In this document: positions 42,086 through 56,300 of the stretch, one piece after another
Layout: every line of letters starts with the position of its first letter
Numbering within the stretch: the stretch's first letter is position 1
NCBI RefSeq assembly: GCF_900496995.4
Contig: NC_044009.1
Coordinates: 47,104,005-47,168,004 of the forward strand
Direction: 5' to 3'
Origin: Aquila chrysaetos chrysaetos
Taxonomy: Eukaryota; Chordata; Aves; Accipitriformes; Accipitridae
DNA: 64,000 bases
Notes under the pieces: model-generated
What the model saw: only the letters and a program-made list of their open reading frames with translations
Database searches by the model: none
What the model was told of the DNA's origin: nothing
Translations under genes and position numbers: made by a program

Positions 42086-45000
42086 ATTGCTTCTGGTATG
42101 TTGAATTAAATGTGTGTAAACAACATTCGTTACTAGTCTTTTACTGTGTCTGAGATTGGACTCAGATTTCAAACAATTCTGGCATATTTTGTGCTGTAGT
42201 GATTAGTGAAAGAAAAAATGTAGACAAGTGCAAGTCGAGAGAATAATTGCAGATCTGGAGATGCTTGGTCTTATTTTTAGCTCAATGCTGCTGCTTATTC
42301 CAATAATTAGAAAGAAGAGAAAAAAAGAATTATTACCAGCCTAGCACCTGTGTGGTCCTTCTCGATCCGCAGTTACTTCAGAGTGGATCATCTCAAGAGA
42401 AGGGTATAATTAGGGCTGAAGGCAGTACTCGTCTTGTTCTGTTGCTATTCACAGCTTTGTAAAGCAATCTGAATATTATGGTTTCATTGAAAAAATGATG
42501 GTGTCGTAGATTGGTTTCCTTCCCCAGGTCAGGATCCCACCCGTCCAGCGTTTCTCCCGCAGCATTGAATTGAGATGATATTGTGTCGTCAAAGCAAGGT
42601 CAGGAATGCGCTTTCCTCTTCCCGCATTAAAAAAAAAGGCTGATGGAATTGTGAGGGGATATTGTCTCACTTATTTCTGGCCCTGAAGATGTTCTGCTGG
42701 CCCTACTTGCTACCTTAGAGCTGTAACTGTTTATGGTATAAAAAGCAGGATCTGGTGTCCCCCAGTAACATTGGGGGCCTAAATCTTTTTTTCACGGTGC
42801 CCTGTACCGAACCTTTGAGTAACATGTATAGAGTAAGAGTTACAAGGGGAATAATGATCTAGTGCTATTAGGAAGAATACTTAATATGTTTTGTCTGCGG
42901 TATATGATGTGAGGAGAATGGTACTCTCTTAATAAATGGAGGAATACACTCAATTAAGCAAGCTGCTCAAAAAGGCATCGGAGTGGGAAAGTTGGTGTAA
43001 TAATAACAAAAAAATGACAGCTGCAACATGTGGTCATTGCCCTCAACATCAGGGTAAATTACAGTCCAAACCGTGATGTCCAGCGCAGGAGACGCGGGCT
43101 GTACGGTGAACTGCCTGGGGGAGGCAAGGAGCTCCAGGTACGACACTGCAGAGTGTATTTATAATAAGCCGGTGGATCCGGGGTTGTGCTGCCATTTGGT
43201 GGCCTTCGTGCAGTCTTATGTCCCCTGCTCGTGCTATAGCACCTTCTGGCCAAAGCCCCCCAGGGTCTCCAGAGGGACTGGCCATGGTTCGCGCTGGGGC
43301 CGGGTGCTGCCTGCGGAGCTGCGGGCTGTGCAGGGCGCTGGCGCGCGAGGCCAACAGCCAGCATCTTCTGCAAAGCCGTTGCAATTCAGTAAAGCCCTTT
43401 AGGGAATGAATGCACCTGTTTGACTTTGTAAAAGAAAATAAAATAAAACAGAGGGGAAGGCTCGGGAGGCTGCGGTTAGAGATAGCCGGTGCCGGCCGTG
43501 CGCTGTGTCCGCCGGCATGCACGTGAACCCTGCGTGCGCTCGTGGTCCAGCTTGAACAGCGCGGTGATGCAAATGTCACGATGTAATTGCATGTGTTTGA
43601 TAATTTGGGATTGAATTAAGCTGTGAAATTGAACCGAGGAGCTGGCGGCCCTGCAGGGTCCGTGAGGCTGAGAATGCAGCATGATGCAAAAAAAAGGAAT
43701 CGGTTGTTCAGACAGATACCAAGATTATTGCTGTTTGTAGGAGCCCTGGATATCCTGTTAGGAGGGATGCCCAGCCTCCCGTGGGAGCACTGAAAGTCAA
43801 TTCCTACCTTTCAGAGGCCAAAACGAGTTGTGAGGTGGAAGAAGGATACTCCCAATTCTTGCCTGTTTGGGATTTCTACACTTTATGCTGAAGTAGCTGG
43901 TGCTGACCCCTGCCAAAGACAGGAGAGAGATCTTGGTCCCGATCAGGAAGGTAATTCCTATACACCCAGCTAGGGCATCCCATTAAGACACACATGTGAT
44001 TGTGAGTAGGAGCATCTGAGGATGAAAAGTTTGCCAAATGCCCTGGCAATCTGTCTTGGTAGTTAATAACCAGATAATGAAAGAGTCTGCATTTTGTCAT
44101 CTTTTGTTTCAACTCTATTGATTTCAGCATCCGCTGCCAGGTGTCTCCTACTTCGATATTACAGCTGTAAAACATGCAATTCTTTTTTTTTTTTGTTTTG
44201 AGATCTAGCTTCTGTGGCATTTTCTCTCCTCCATTCAAAGACTCTCTAAGACACAACAGTAAAACAAAATAGCAGCAACCGAAGTAAGACACCACAGAAA
44301 ACAAATTGCCAAGAAGTATTGAACTGTTGCATACCTACAACATTCCTGCAATCATTTTGGTTATGCTCAGAAATGGGATATTTGCACGCACAGGTACCAT
44401 GTCTATGCGTATCATTGTGGCTAAACACCGCCGGCATCTGGGCTTTTGTATGAGGTATGTAAAATCAAACTACACTTTTCCTGCAGAAATATCCTGAAGT
44501 CTTGGGGAGCTTTCACATTAGTAGGGCTGGATTCCAGCTATATTCCTCTCCCCGCCCCAGCAACCACACCAGCAGTGTCACTGAACACTTGAACTTTGGG
44601 TGCTACAGTCAAGAACAAAGACCATAATCTTCTTTGCTCTGGAAGCAGAATACTGTAAAAATCCCTACAAGACAATGTAGCTTAAGACTTGTAAATTAGC
44701 TTGCGCTTGTATTCATATGTGTCGAAGAAGAGCCTAATGAGTAGTTTTCTTTGCTTAAGTACACTTGCATTCACGGCCAGTTTTATCAGGAAATGAAGAA
44801 AATATTATCTTGGAGAAACAATATCACTTCTGTTTTGGATTAATCCTGGTAAGTATGAAGTTATGATTAGAGATCAGGTCATTTGCTGCTAACATGGCAT
44901 AGCTGGTTTCTTGAAACACTTATTTTTTCTAAATATGTAACTTAATTTGCACTTGCAAATGGAAGGAGAGATTTAGTTTAAATATAATTTTGGGGCTTGT

Positions 45001-48000
45001 TTTCAATTGGGAGGTTGTAATGCAGAAAAAAAATTACCTAACTCAGGACCTTTTGAAAGATGGATTGGGATACCTGATGTATTAATGTGCCTCGGGACAG
45101 ATTATGGTTCTATCTGGTTTAAAATGTAATTTAAATGAATTAACTTTCACATCTTACAGCTGTGACATGCGCCCGTCCTGGACAGGAGCTTGATTTATAT
45201 TATCTTTATGAAGATGTATCTGTGTGCATACTATTACGCGCCATCAATATGCATGTGTTACTTGATTCCCGGAGCCACAACCTGACAGGTGACTCTGTTA
45301 CTGTCATTTAACTGCTGACATGACTTGTGCCACCGGCCGTGCTGTTAAGCTCTTGTGATGTGACACGACCTGACTCGTAACGCTTACGACGGGTCGTGCC
45401 TCCTGCTTCTGTCAGACGTGGAAGATAAAGAAAGAAAGAAAGTTGCACGTAATTCCTCCTGGTCTTGCTGCATCTGCGGGGAAGGACATCTTCCCAGGTC
45501 GCGGCAGTCACCCCTGCCCGGCGCAGCTGCGTGGATGGGGATGTGATGTGTTAGGGGGTTGTTACCAGTTGAGAAAGTTGTACGGCTCTGAGGTTGCCTT
45601 AAAGAAGTCTGTCTGACCCCTCGGGATACCTAGGACTACAAGCACGAGTGTAAAAAACGAAGGAATTCACCTGAACTAGCATTAAATAGATGGAACCGCG
45701 CACAGTCATTTCTTGTTCCTACCTGGTAGAGAGAAATGAGAGTCTTGCTGTGAAGTCTGATAGCCCGGGACCCCCCTGTCTCTTGAAATGGGTTATTATT
45801 TAGCCATGCTTTGTGATTTGGTCACATTTACATTTGGGGAGAAAAGACTAGATTGGAATGGTCATAATGGTAATCACAGCTACGGGATGCTTTCTGCATG
45901 AATTTTTAATGTATACCCTTTTATCTTCCAATCCAATATAGTTTATTCTTATTTTTAAATGTAAACATATGGTAAAATGGTCACATATGAAACGTCTGAG
46001 AAAAGAATCCAGAAACCCCGTATTTGCACTCATTGGTAATTATCTTCATTTACTTTGATTACATGCTTTGTTACAACAGCGTATAGAATGGTCTCTAGAC
46101 AGATACATGGGTTAAAGCAATTTATGGGATTTATCCTGTCTGTGAAGAGATGTTTTGATGGAATGAAAAATCAGATTCAATTTCCTCTGATAAGCAAGAA
46201 TGTTAATTTTCTTCTCTGCTTTATGAAAGTTCACCTGCATGTTCTGAATATTGGGGTTGTTACATGCCAATATGACATTTGGAAAAAAACTCTTCAAACA
46301 TAATAACAGTGAAGAATCTTTCAACTGTATGCGGATGAAGTGGAGCACCAAGCATTAATTTTGCAGACAAGGAAGATGGCAGTTGTAATTTTTTTTTTTT
46401 TTTTTGGGGGTGCAATCTGGTTCCTACCATATGTGAGCAGGCTTCAAGTAGATTTCCTGCAGAAGTGTCTGAGCAGATGAAAGCAGCCCAGAAATGGTGT
46501 TACCGGGCTGCTGCCATTGCCCAGTAATCGCAACACTGCGCAGCGGCAGGATTAGGCCAAGGACCGATCGACGTTTCCTCTCTCCGTTGCAACTAGCCTT
46601 TGGTAACTGCATTCTGAAACTTGGGTTTAGCAGGAATTAACGTACAGTTAATGTCACTCCTCTGACACTGTTGTAGCATCAGGCAAAACCGTATGTGGAG
46701 GTGGCAAAGGAGGGAGGTATCTGATCCAAAGTCAGTAAATGATGCCTATTGACTTCACTTGGAGACTGTCAGATCATTTGTAAGTTATTATCTGTTGCTT
46801 CCTTAGAGTTTTCCACCTTCAGTGCTCTTTGTGAATATGAATTCATCAATCCTGAAACACCTCGTGGCAAATTAAGTGATTTAATTACACAGTTTGGTTT
46901 TGCCTTCTACATTGCTAGTCAGTTTAGTTCAGTGACTGGATTAGAGAAGAACATCCCATCAACTGATGGGTCAGACCAGTGAAAGATGCAAGTGTACCAT
47001 GAGAAACGTGGTCTGTGGCTGCTCTTCTGCAGCAGAATGCTTAAGCTTCTGGGCTTGCAATCATGGGGTAGACCAAGTGTATCCAAATTTATGTAAGTGG
47101 AGTAGTTGGGGTCTAGCTGAGGATGGAAATCCAGGATTCTTTCAATGATGGGATGCAACAGAGATTTAATCGATCATCTTCCATGCTTAGAGAAAAAAAA
47201 CAATGCAGAAAGTCCACAGTGACAATGGACATCAATGTTTTTCCTATTTTTAGTGGATGTTTTTAAGCCTTTCCTCTGATGAAACAAAAGCCTTGTCCTC
47301 AGATAAGCAATCCAAAGCAGGACTTTGGAGAAGAGATTGCTCTGCGACAGAAGGTTTTGTTCTTCCAACATAGACTATGTAGAACTTGTGGAGGTTGTAG
47401 CCCAGCTGAAGCACCAGTGAACTGTTTGTTTCGAGAGGTGTAAGGACATTTGCTGAAACCCAGACAGTGTGTCTGAGCCATCTCTCCTGGTGACAGACAT
47501 GCTGAGGGACTGCCAGGAAAAGTCACAGCGGAGGCAGGTCATACCAGGGCAACTTACAGCGATCTGTTGTTTTCGCTAATGACCCCACGCCACTTTTTTA
47601 ACCGGGCAAAACACCTCATCTTCCAGCGTCTGACAGTCCTGGAGCGGAGAAAATGGGGTTTTATATCTCAGTCCCAGTCCTAGCTCTGGTTTGTATCGCA
47701 ATGGGCTGTGCATGACGGGCTCAGCAGAGGAGCATCAGAGACATACGTTTATATAAGCTCTACACCGTGACTGACGGCTGCACTCTGTGGTGGCAGCGAT
47801 GACATTCAGGCAGGTTTGTCATTGCTGGGAAGCGTCAGGAGATTGCTACTTCTCCAGTAGAGGCTGGCGGAAAATATCGCTTCATATACTGAATACAATC
47901 AGCTGATGGAGCCTGTTAAAGACTGAATTGAGATGAAAAGCTGTAATGCAGATGTGTCACATCACAGTTCCATTGTCACTCTGTTCCTTTATATGATATG

Positions 48001-50270
48001 GCAGATCCACAGCAATTATTTTTAAATGCAGTCTCTATTACTGCAAAGCGGTAACTTGAAATATTTACTATTTTATTTGCTTCATGCCAACTGAGATTTC
48101 ACTCAATTTGTCATTAAAACCACTGTCCTCTTCTGAGGAAAGACAGTATATTTCCATGAACTGCTCTCCAGTAATTCTGCGTTTTCTACAGGAGTAGGGG
48201 CTGGCATAATTTCCCAATCTCATCAAGCTATGTCCACAAAAATCTGTGCTGATGAGCCCGTGGGACCGAAGGCAGATGTAAGGGAAAGGAGTACAAATCT
48301 GTTCATTGCACTCAGCGGGCTGTAGAAAGGCCAAAGGGATCAACTCCCATTCCTTCATCACTCCTGTACATGCAACATGGATCATCTTTGACCAAAAAAA
48401 CCCTCCTAAAACCAACAAAAAAAAGCCCTCTTCAATTTTGCAAAGTTGTGCAGTATTTTTGATGTACTTGCAGAACACGATTTAGAAATGAAGAGCCGCC
48501 GTCTGGGATGAGTCTGCTGGTTCCCCTCTGCAGTCCGCACTGCACACAGTTATGATTTCCCTTTTACAGAAATCATATGACGGGCTGAATTGGCAACCCT
48601 GCTCACAAATCATGAGGGATGGCTCTCCCAGATAATGAAAATTTTGAGTATTTTTCCATAGAATGCTAGTGCTTTTACCCTTCATCATCTTATTTCCATC
48701 ACCATGACAGCCAGGAAAGTACAACTCTAAAAACCAGAAAGCTGCCTGTCTCACCTAATCATGCGAACCTGGGAAGTGGATGTTAGGGGAAAAAAAAAAA
48801 AAAAAGCCAAATGCTGTGGAATTTGAAATACAATGGGGAGTGTTGCAGCCCGGAGCACAGGGGATGCGGTGCTGGCTGTAGGACCAATTCCCTCCCAGGT
48901 CTCGGCCGCAGTGTGCGGGACTTACTTGAAACTTGTTTGTCCTGTTGTTGTCCTACAGAGAAAAATGTGTTCGTTTATCAAGGCTGTAGAAATGCTAAAT
49001 ACACACACGCACCCATGCCAGCATTAAGACCTCCCCTATTTAGTCACTAGTCCTCTTCTCCCTTAAACTTCTGCCGTTCAAGGCATGAGCTGGGAAACAG
49101 TCCGGCTTTATTTCACGGGCGCAATGGGTCCGTGGGTGCGACTGTTAGGGTACTGCTGCCAGGACTGTGTTAAAACCTAATTTAAACAGAAGAAAAATCT
49201 GTTACGCGTTTGGAGATAAACCCCGGTGCCGATGCAGGGGCCAGTGGCTGCTGCCGGGGGCCAAGGAGAGCAGCGGTGCTGGCCGGGCCAGCGCTGGGAG
49301 CTTTGGAAAAGAAATCTCCCTATTAAGATGCTGTCAGTGCCTGGAGCTGCTGCTTGGTGCAGTCAAGCATGTTCTGCGGTTCGCATTTTGTTTAATATTA
49401 GACACTTTGTCTGGCTTCTGCTGCTGCTTGCTTTGTTTCTATTAATTATCTTTGATTTTCTTTTGCTTCCTTATCAGCTTCGCTTACTTTTTTCTGTAAA
49501 ACTTGGGATCAGCTTTCTAAAGCAAAAAAAAAAAATTAAAGGGGAGCTCTTTTCTCCCTTGCTGACACTGAAACAATGAATATGGATCAGAATTTTCATT
49601 TCCTTTTTTTACCACATCCATTTGCTTGATAGAACAAGCTTGCCAGCCCAGTTTTACTTTGATAAACCTAATAAGGAAAAAGCACTTTCCACCTCCATAT
49701 TATTTTATGTCTTGTTTGTGACTTCAGCATCCTTTATACAGGTTTAAAGACAATTTATTCTTTATTGCCCTTGAGTCATTTCGGGAGAGCACTTGTGTTT
49801 TTCCCGACATAAAAATGTCCCCCTGTAACATGATGAATATTAAATAGGTGCTTGAATGAAAATGAAATGGTGTGCTCTGACCCGACAGCTCCATTTATTG
49901 CAGCGCGGCCGGGAGAGAACCGAAATGTCAGCGTTGTCCGGCCGTGGATGTGGGGCCCCGCTCCCGAATTACTTCATCAAATGACCAATTTCACAAATGG
50001 ACCTAGACACTGGTGTGAAGTCTTTTCTGCGGAGGGTATGTCCTGCTTTCCTAAGGAGCTAATTTGCTGCCCAGCTGAAGGCAGACCTTGGCTGCAAAAA
50101 CACAGAGCTGGTTTCTGCTCCTCCACTGCCGCCTGAGTGGAGCGGTGCTGGCCCAGGGTGCCTCTTCCAGTAGGCATAAGGTGAAAAATCTGGGTTAATT
50201 TGTGAGGGTGACGTCTTGCTCTTAGCGAGCCCGATAGTTTTGCTGTTTTGCTATCGCCAGGCAACAGTGA
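42086..50270. other. Intergenic, mainly AT-rich
   Basis: No exon chain, RNA gene or clear transposon seen. Holds simple runs: 17 T at 46389-46405, 16 A at 48790-48805 and (AAAG)n at about 45424-45442. Around 43080-43400 is moderately GC-rich with chance frames on both strands. Confidence 0.6.
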
Positions 50271-50279
50271 TCAGACCCT

Positions 50280-50660
50280 GGCTGCGCCAGCAGCTCCCCG
50301 AATCGCTCCTCTTCTCCCCACGAGTGGGGCGAGGGCTGAGCATCCCCAGTCTGAAACACGAAAAACCCCGGGGCGGGGGGGATCCAGAGGCTGAGGCACG
50401 GCGATGCCCTTGCCGGGGAAGGGGGGAAGAAGCCGCGGATGAGCGGAGGAGGACTCGGTGGGCTCCTTGCAGAGCTGCGCCGGATGCCTCAGCCCCGCTC
50501 TGTGGCAGTCGGTGCACGGGTGGGCTGCGAGCGCTGGCGGGGGGCGAGGGGTGGTGAGAGGGGGCTGCGGGCAGAGCCGGAGGTCATCGCCCGCCGGCTC
50601 TCCCCTCCGTGGGAGAGCTCAGCTGTACTGCTGCCCGCGTCCCCCCCCGCGAATTACCGC
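50280..50660. other. CpG-rich patch 1 downstream of THSD7B
   Basis: Dense CG dinucleotides and GC boxes (ccccggggcggggggg near 50367), with overlapping open frames on both strands. No TATA box or splice-linked frame seen. May be an orphan CpG island or a promoter of an unseen transcript. Confidence 0.5.
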
Positions 50661-51169
50661 TTAATTCAGAGGCAAAGCGGCTAGCTGGGATTTTTTTTCT
50701 TCTACTACCAAGGCAACAAACAGGGACTCTTACTCTAAAGGTGTATTAAAGGGCGGTGAGATCAATTCCTTTCTCATTCCTGTACTCGGAGGACAGTCCT
50801 GGAAATGTTACCTTCCCTATCCCGTAATGCGTTCAATCGCTCTTCTCGCCCAGAGCCGTCACCGAGACGTGGACTTTCCCATTCTTCGTGGATATGTTCA
50901 GCTGCTTGCCGCGCGGGGGGTGAAGGACAGAAACCCGCCTTGCACATGAGGCAGCGCTTCATCTTAGTGCTGGCTGGAGTGCTGGTATTCGCGTTCACAA
51001 GGTCTACCAACAACTTATATTTTTTTTTTTTTTCCCCTCCCAAATATGTGACATTTTTAACATTTAAAAGAAAAGTTTTGCCTTCAGTGTTAAAATGGAG
51101 CAAAATAAACTCGTCTGGCGGCTCAGCAGCACAACATGGACTGAAAACAGGGCACTAATCCCTAACCAC

Positions 51170-51480
51170 GGTGCGGAATTGCTGGTGCCGGTACAGCGCA
51201 GGTATCGGTGTTACTTATTCCCACCCGTTTCACGGCTGGACATGTCTCCCCCGTCTCTGCAGGGCCCGAGCCGGGAGCTGCGCACCAAAGCCCCGATGCT
51301 TTTTGTACGAGCGCTGCCGGCGCAGCGTCAGCCCCGAGCGGTGCATGAGCGGCTGCGCCGGCACAGCCCCGGTTGCACGCACCGCTGCGCACGGGCTGAG
51401 GCCGTATACGGGTCTTCACTGGCAGGTTTCTTGAAACCTTTTTTTCCTCCAAATTCCAGTGTGGCTGTTTTACGCGCGTA
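51170..51480. other. CpG-rich patch 2, exon-like
   Basis: Between a good acceptor (ccccgtctctgcag, ending 51262) and a weak donor (ggcag followed by gtttct at 51426) lie 163 nt open in several frames. One frame is Cys-rich (CAPKPRC, then CRRSVSPERCMSGC). Because several frames are open at once in CpG-rich DNA, this is not a gene call. Confidence 0.3.
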
Positions 51481-52349
51481 GCTGTGAGCGTATTTTTAAG
51501 GGTTTGCAGGATCAGAAGGGAAATGCAACTTGGTTTTTAGCTGTTTGCTCCCTCCTTTAGCTCACGGACGGATTTTGCTGCTCACCTCCCAGACGTACTA
51601 ACTCACTCCGGTTGCCCTCCCTTCCCTGGGTTACGCTTCTTCCGAAGACAAATGCAGGTCCGGTCGAAGTGCCGATACGCGTGACTAAAGATGATGGTGT
51701 CATTTCAAGGGAGCGGCAGATGTCTGTAGTGGCCTTTCTGTGCTGCAGCTGGTAATGAAGGCGATGGAGGTTGTTTGAGTAGTGTAGTGCAGACTGGATT
51801 TATTATTCTTTTCTCTCTAGGTATTTCTCTGACCAGTGTATTGCGTGAATTCGTATTGCATTTGCTTCTGTTCCATTTGGGAACTGATGGAAAGGTGGCT
51901 GTGCTAAGAGGGTGCAATACGAGTGCCCTTACTGACTCAAACGTGCTCATGTTATGGTAATTCCTTTTCCATGTGGGAATTATTTATTTTTAAGGAATAG
52001 AAAAGTGACTATATCTGTACTACCTACAAATACAAGGGGGGCAACCAGATTAATTATCACTTGCTTTAGCAAAAATAGCTGTGTAATGACGCAGAACAAA
52101 TAGCATAAATCTGCCCGAGATTATTTTAACTAACACATTCTCTCAATTGAAATAAACAACTGTCCCATGCCTGGATCGTGTAGGGAAGCTCCCCGGCCAC
52201 CCACAGGAGCAAACGTGACTGCCCCAACCACATCGTCTTGGTCTGCTCTGAGACCACCTCGTGCTCTTTCTTCACTGTCCACCGCCTCGCTGGCCTGGCA
52301 GTTCTGCATTTCATTTCATGGAAAAGAAAGAACTGGCAGTATTCTTACC

Positions 52350-52425
52350 GTTCTGCTAGTAAATAATAAAACTAGCAGTAAATAAGAAAAACTAGTAAAT
52401 AATAGTAAATAATAAAACTCTAGAA
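52350..52425 (+). repeat. Degenerate CTAGTAAATAATA tandem repeat
   Basis: Four or five imperfect copies of (c)tagtaaataata with spacers. Small minisatellite-like array. Confidence 0.6.
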
Positions 52426-52774
52426 AAGTATTAAGAAATAATAGATCTGATAGAGCTAATGCATTAAGATCTAGATGAACGTTAGCCAAAATAGTGTATA
52501 TTTAGTATTAAAAAAATACACTGCAATAAACCCAGTGTGAATGCAGCACAGTAAATGAAGATCAACGGTGATTCCCCGCACTGGTCAGGACTACAAAAAA
52601 AAGGTGGGGAAATACCCACACTCAATAGAGACACATCCTATTCCAATTTGTCAAGTCTGTTAAAGGTGATGTTGCAGTCAGGAGCAGCTTTGCTTTGCCT
52701 CGAGGCCAGGCTGGACTTCACGCAGTGCCTGCGCGCCTGAGCTTGTTTGCACGCCCTGATGGATGGCTTGATTT

Positions 52775-52794
52775 AAAAAAAAAAAAAAAAAAAA
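52775..52794 (+). repeat. Poly(A) run, 20 nt
   Basis: Twenty A in a row, directly before the CpG-rich patch at 52.83 kb. I see no retrocopy or SINE body before it and no target duplication. Confidence 0.8.
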
Positions 52795-52829
52795 TTGGCT
52801 TCCCAGATCTTTCGGAGACCCTTGAAGAA

Positions 52830-53320
52830 GTTGAGCGCTGGCACTACGGCGCGTCTCGTCGCGTGGCCACGGGAGACCGGTTCTCGGAGTGAGAAATCTC
52901 TGCTGGGAGGGGTGGGTGGGAGCTGCCTCCCGGGGCTCGCGCCCGCAGCTGGGGTCGCAGAGCGGGAGGTGGAGACGGGGCCGACGCGGGGGTCACCCCG
53001 GGCAGCTGTGGAGAACCCCGCGTCCCTTCAGGAGGTGGTATTTAGAGCAGCCGAAAGGGGCATCCTCGGGAGCGTGCGGCGACGTCGGCCCTGGTATGAT
53101 AAGCGCCACTAGAAAGACGGCGGAGCTCGGCGTTGGCTGTTAACGCTTTTTTTCCGAGCCGCTATTTCTTTCTAAAGCGTCGGGCTTGGCACGTGGCGAG
53201 ACCAGCCACAGCTGCCGCTGGTGGGTGCTGGTTGCCTTGTGCTGGCACCGTTGCGAAGACGGGAGCTGCCCTCCCAGCTGCAGATGCGTTTCCCCTCTGG
53301 ACTCTGACTTCGGGGTGCGT
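52830..53320. other. CpG-rich patch 3 downstream of THSD7B
   Basis: CG-dense sequence (gcgcgtctcgtcgcgtgg near 52849, gcggcgacgtcgg near 53077) without a convincing exon. Open frames occur on both strands. Confidence 0.5.
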
Positions 53321-56300
53321 ATGAAGGCATGGCAAAGCCCAAACCGCAGAATTAATTGCATTCAAGTCTGTATAGCTTATGACAGAACTAAAGGACAGTA
53401 GTAAAAAGAGCTCCCTCCTCTTATTTTCCCACCCATAAGCGCTTGTAGAGGTGTTTTGCAATCTTGCAGTAACGGCAATAAGCCTTTAGCTGAACAAATT
53501 GATCCTGAGATACTGGATCTGTACCTTGTTTGCTGCTGCCTTGCCTGCTGTTTCTGTCCTGGCTCTGAGCAGGTACAAATAATGAATTAACTGCTGGATA
53601 AGCCTTGTGCTCCCCTGAGCAATTATTCTGGCTTCTGCCATAGCAGACTCAATTTGTCCTGCAATAAGTACAATTTTCTGAGAAGTTAGTTCTGGTTCAG
53701 GCACTAATCATCCACATCTGTGCGGTGTGGGTATTTTTTGGGGGGAGCCAGTTGTGAGTCAAGCTGTCAGATCGGTACGTGAAAAAACACATCTTCGGAG
53801 TGCTGCGGTCCTTTCGGGGATGCAAATATGCTCCCAGCTGCGTGTGTAGCATTAAGTCAATTAGTGGAGAGAGGAACGGTATAAAATACGCAACAATCTT
53901 GAGCACTTGGGTAGTGTGTTAGCAACCTTTGCTTCCCCATGTCTGGAAGATCAGCACTAATGATTTAATGCGAATTTAAATCTCAAACATGTAAAATTTG
54001 TTTGCAGAAGGTGCTGCAGGCTAGAAATGGAGGTGCTGGTTAGAAAGGTTATTTTGTACATCTGCTAATTAATTCTGGGCAAGAAGTATTATTTGATAGT
54101 AAGAAAGAAAATTGTGCCAAACGGTGTATTATTTGAGCAGCAGCCGGCATGCTGTGAGCGGGCATCTGTAGGCCTTACACACACCTATCCGCCAGCTGAA
54201 AGAGCAAATGATGGTGGTGACTGGGAGACCCCAGCCTGGAGATGCTGACCTGCTCAAGACTTTTCTCCCTGTGTTTTAGCTTCAGGGTGCTCAAACACAG
54301 GGTAAAATGGGGCAGGATCAGACACAAGGTCTTTATTTTGCTGTTCATCAGGTTTGTGAACCAGGTTTATGTACATTAGCGAGTAGGCTTTGCCCATTTT
54401 CCGGTTGCAAAGAAATGAGTGGGATGTAATTTCCAAGTCCTAATAGTCGGAAGCAGCGAGGCCGGGGTGGCAGGGGAGAGCCCTGGGGGTCTGCAGAGCA
54501 GCTGGGAAGGGCTTTGGGTCTTCCAAATAATTCCAAGCAATCTTCCAAGACAGAAAGTAATGAGATATACCAAAGGACTTTAAGGTTGCATGTATAAAAA
54601 ATGGTGACCCCACCCCAGCGTCCTGATGGGCTGCTGCTGGTTGCTTTTGCTACTGGTCAATTCCTGGAATAACGGCAGGGCGTGCTTTGTGTGCTGCTTC
54701 TGGCCCTGTTTGTTCTCCCACCTCGTCACGTTGATTAGCCGAATCCGGCCATTTCCCCTCCTTGCAAGCAGAGGCAGCCCCCTCCTCTCCCGCGGCGGAC
54801 TGCAGGGACCCCTCCCTACCTACGACACCAACAGCTCTCCCCAAAACCTTCCTCTGCCTTTCCAGCCCGGCTTCGTTCCCAGCATCTCTCACCCTTGATG
54901 CCTCCATCCAGCGCTAACTCTCCCTGCTCACTCCCAGCTGGTGACACTGCGCGCAGTTTGAGCAGGTCTTCTGCTAGACCTTTTTTTTTTTTTTTTTTTT
55001 TTTTTTCCCCTGGTTCAGCCTGTCGTTAGCACGAGCAGTAAGAAAGCCTCAACCCAGCTTGTCTCCAGGGTGTTTGACTCGCACGATGTTGGCCCTCCCA
55101 GTCACGTGCATCAGCTGGGAGCCCTGGGCCAGCCGGGGACGGGGGCTGCGTGGCCATTGATCTGAGGTGAGCTGCTACAAGTGTCCATCAGACATCGCCT
55201 GCACATCAGAGACAAAGCGTGCCCTGACCGGTAACGGCCTTTTAGGGGAAAAGTGGAGAAAATAGCAGTTTCATATCTTCCCTCCGAGAGCCAGGGCTCC
55301 TGAGTGCGCAGCAGTGGGAAGCGCTCCTCAGGGGCTCCTCCCGTGATGAGAATCCGCAGCAGGTATAACAATCCCACCGTTTCCCTGCCCTGGACTGGGC
55401 GAGAAACTTGGCAAATTGCTTTTTTGCTGGGTCTAGTGAGGTTTGTGAGAGTTCCTGCACCAGCTCCATCATTGCAGCCACGGTTTTCTTCTTTGCGTAA
55501 CGTTTTTGCTGAGTCAAAATTGCCCGGTGTGTTAAAACAAATGATCTCTGCAACCAACGGTAACTATCTGCATAATTGGTGTTAATCACCTGTGAAATCT
55601 CTTCGCATCTCCAGAACACTACCGATGTCTTGGGTGCAGGTACCCTGTACGTAAACGACTTTTTCCCAGTGTCACGCCGTTGTCCATAATGCTAAGTCCA
55701 CCGCTGAGAGGCGATGGCAGTGAGATTTTATGGTCATGTGCCCAATCTTTAAATAGATGCAGAATCACAGTCAGTGTTATATCCTGTTTACTCATTTTGA
55801 ATATATTATTAAGTGTCTATTGGTACCAAAAAAGCATAATTAAATAGTATGCCAACTGCAGATGAACACTATATTGATGATGGCTTGTGGCACGGGAGAT
55901 GTGTGAATTTTATTAACATTGTCATTTCCAATCCCCAGCATCATAAAGGACTTGGACGTTTTCTATTACAGTTGCAGCTCTACCTTAACATTACTAAAGC
56001 AATCATAGTGTGGGAAATTAGATATAAACTGAAAAATAATTAAAGGCCTGGTGACAACTTGATAACACTGCATAATTAAGGTGTTGGTAACAAATACTGA
56101 ATTTTAATTTTCTCGCTATAGCTGATACTAGTAATCAAGATCAAAAACACCTTCACTGCTTTAGGAAAGCTCACTCACGTATCTATTATTTAAGGGGGGG
56201 GAAGGAAAAAAGATGAAAACCATAGCTCTGGGTTAGGTCTGCTAACAGCTCAGGAATCACGTTAAATCCTGCAGACGGGAATGTGCCAGAGCCAACGGAG

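Noticed and set aside
42736..42748. TATA-like gtataaaaagcag
   Set aside because: A single AT-rich match without initiator, CpG island or coding exon after it.
52775..55006. Long A and T runs as tails of processed retrocopies
   Set aside because: No recognisable coding copy, SINE body or target duplication adjoins them.
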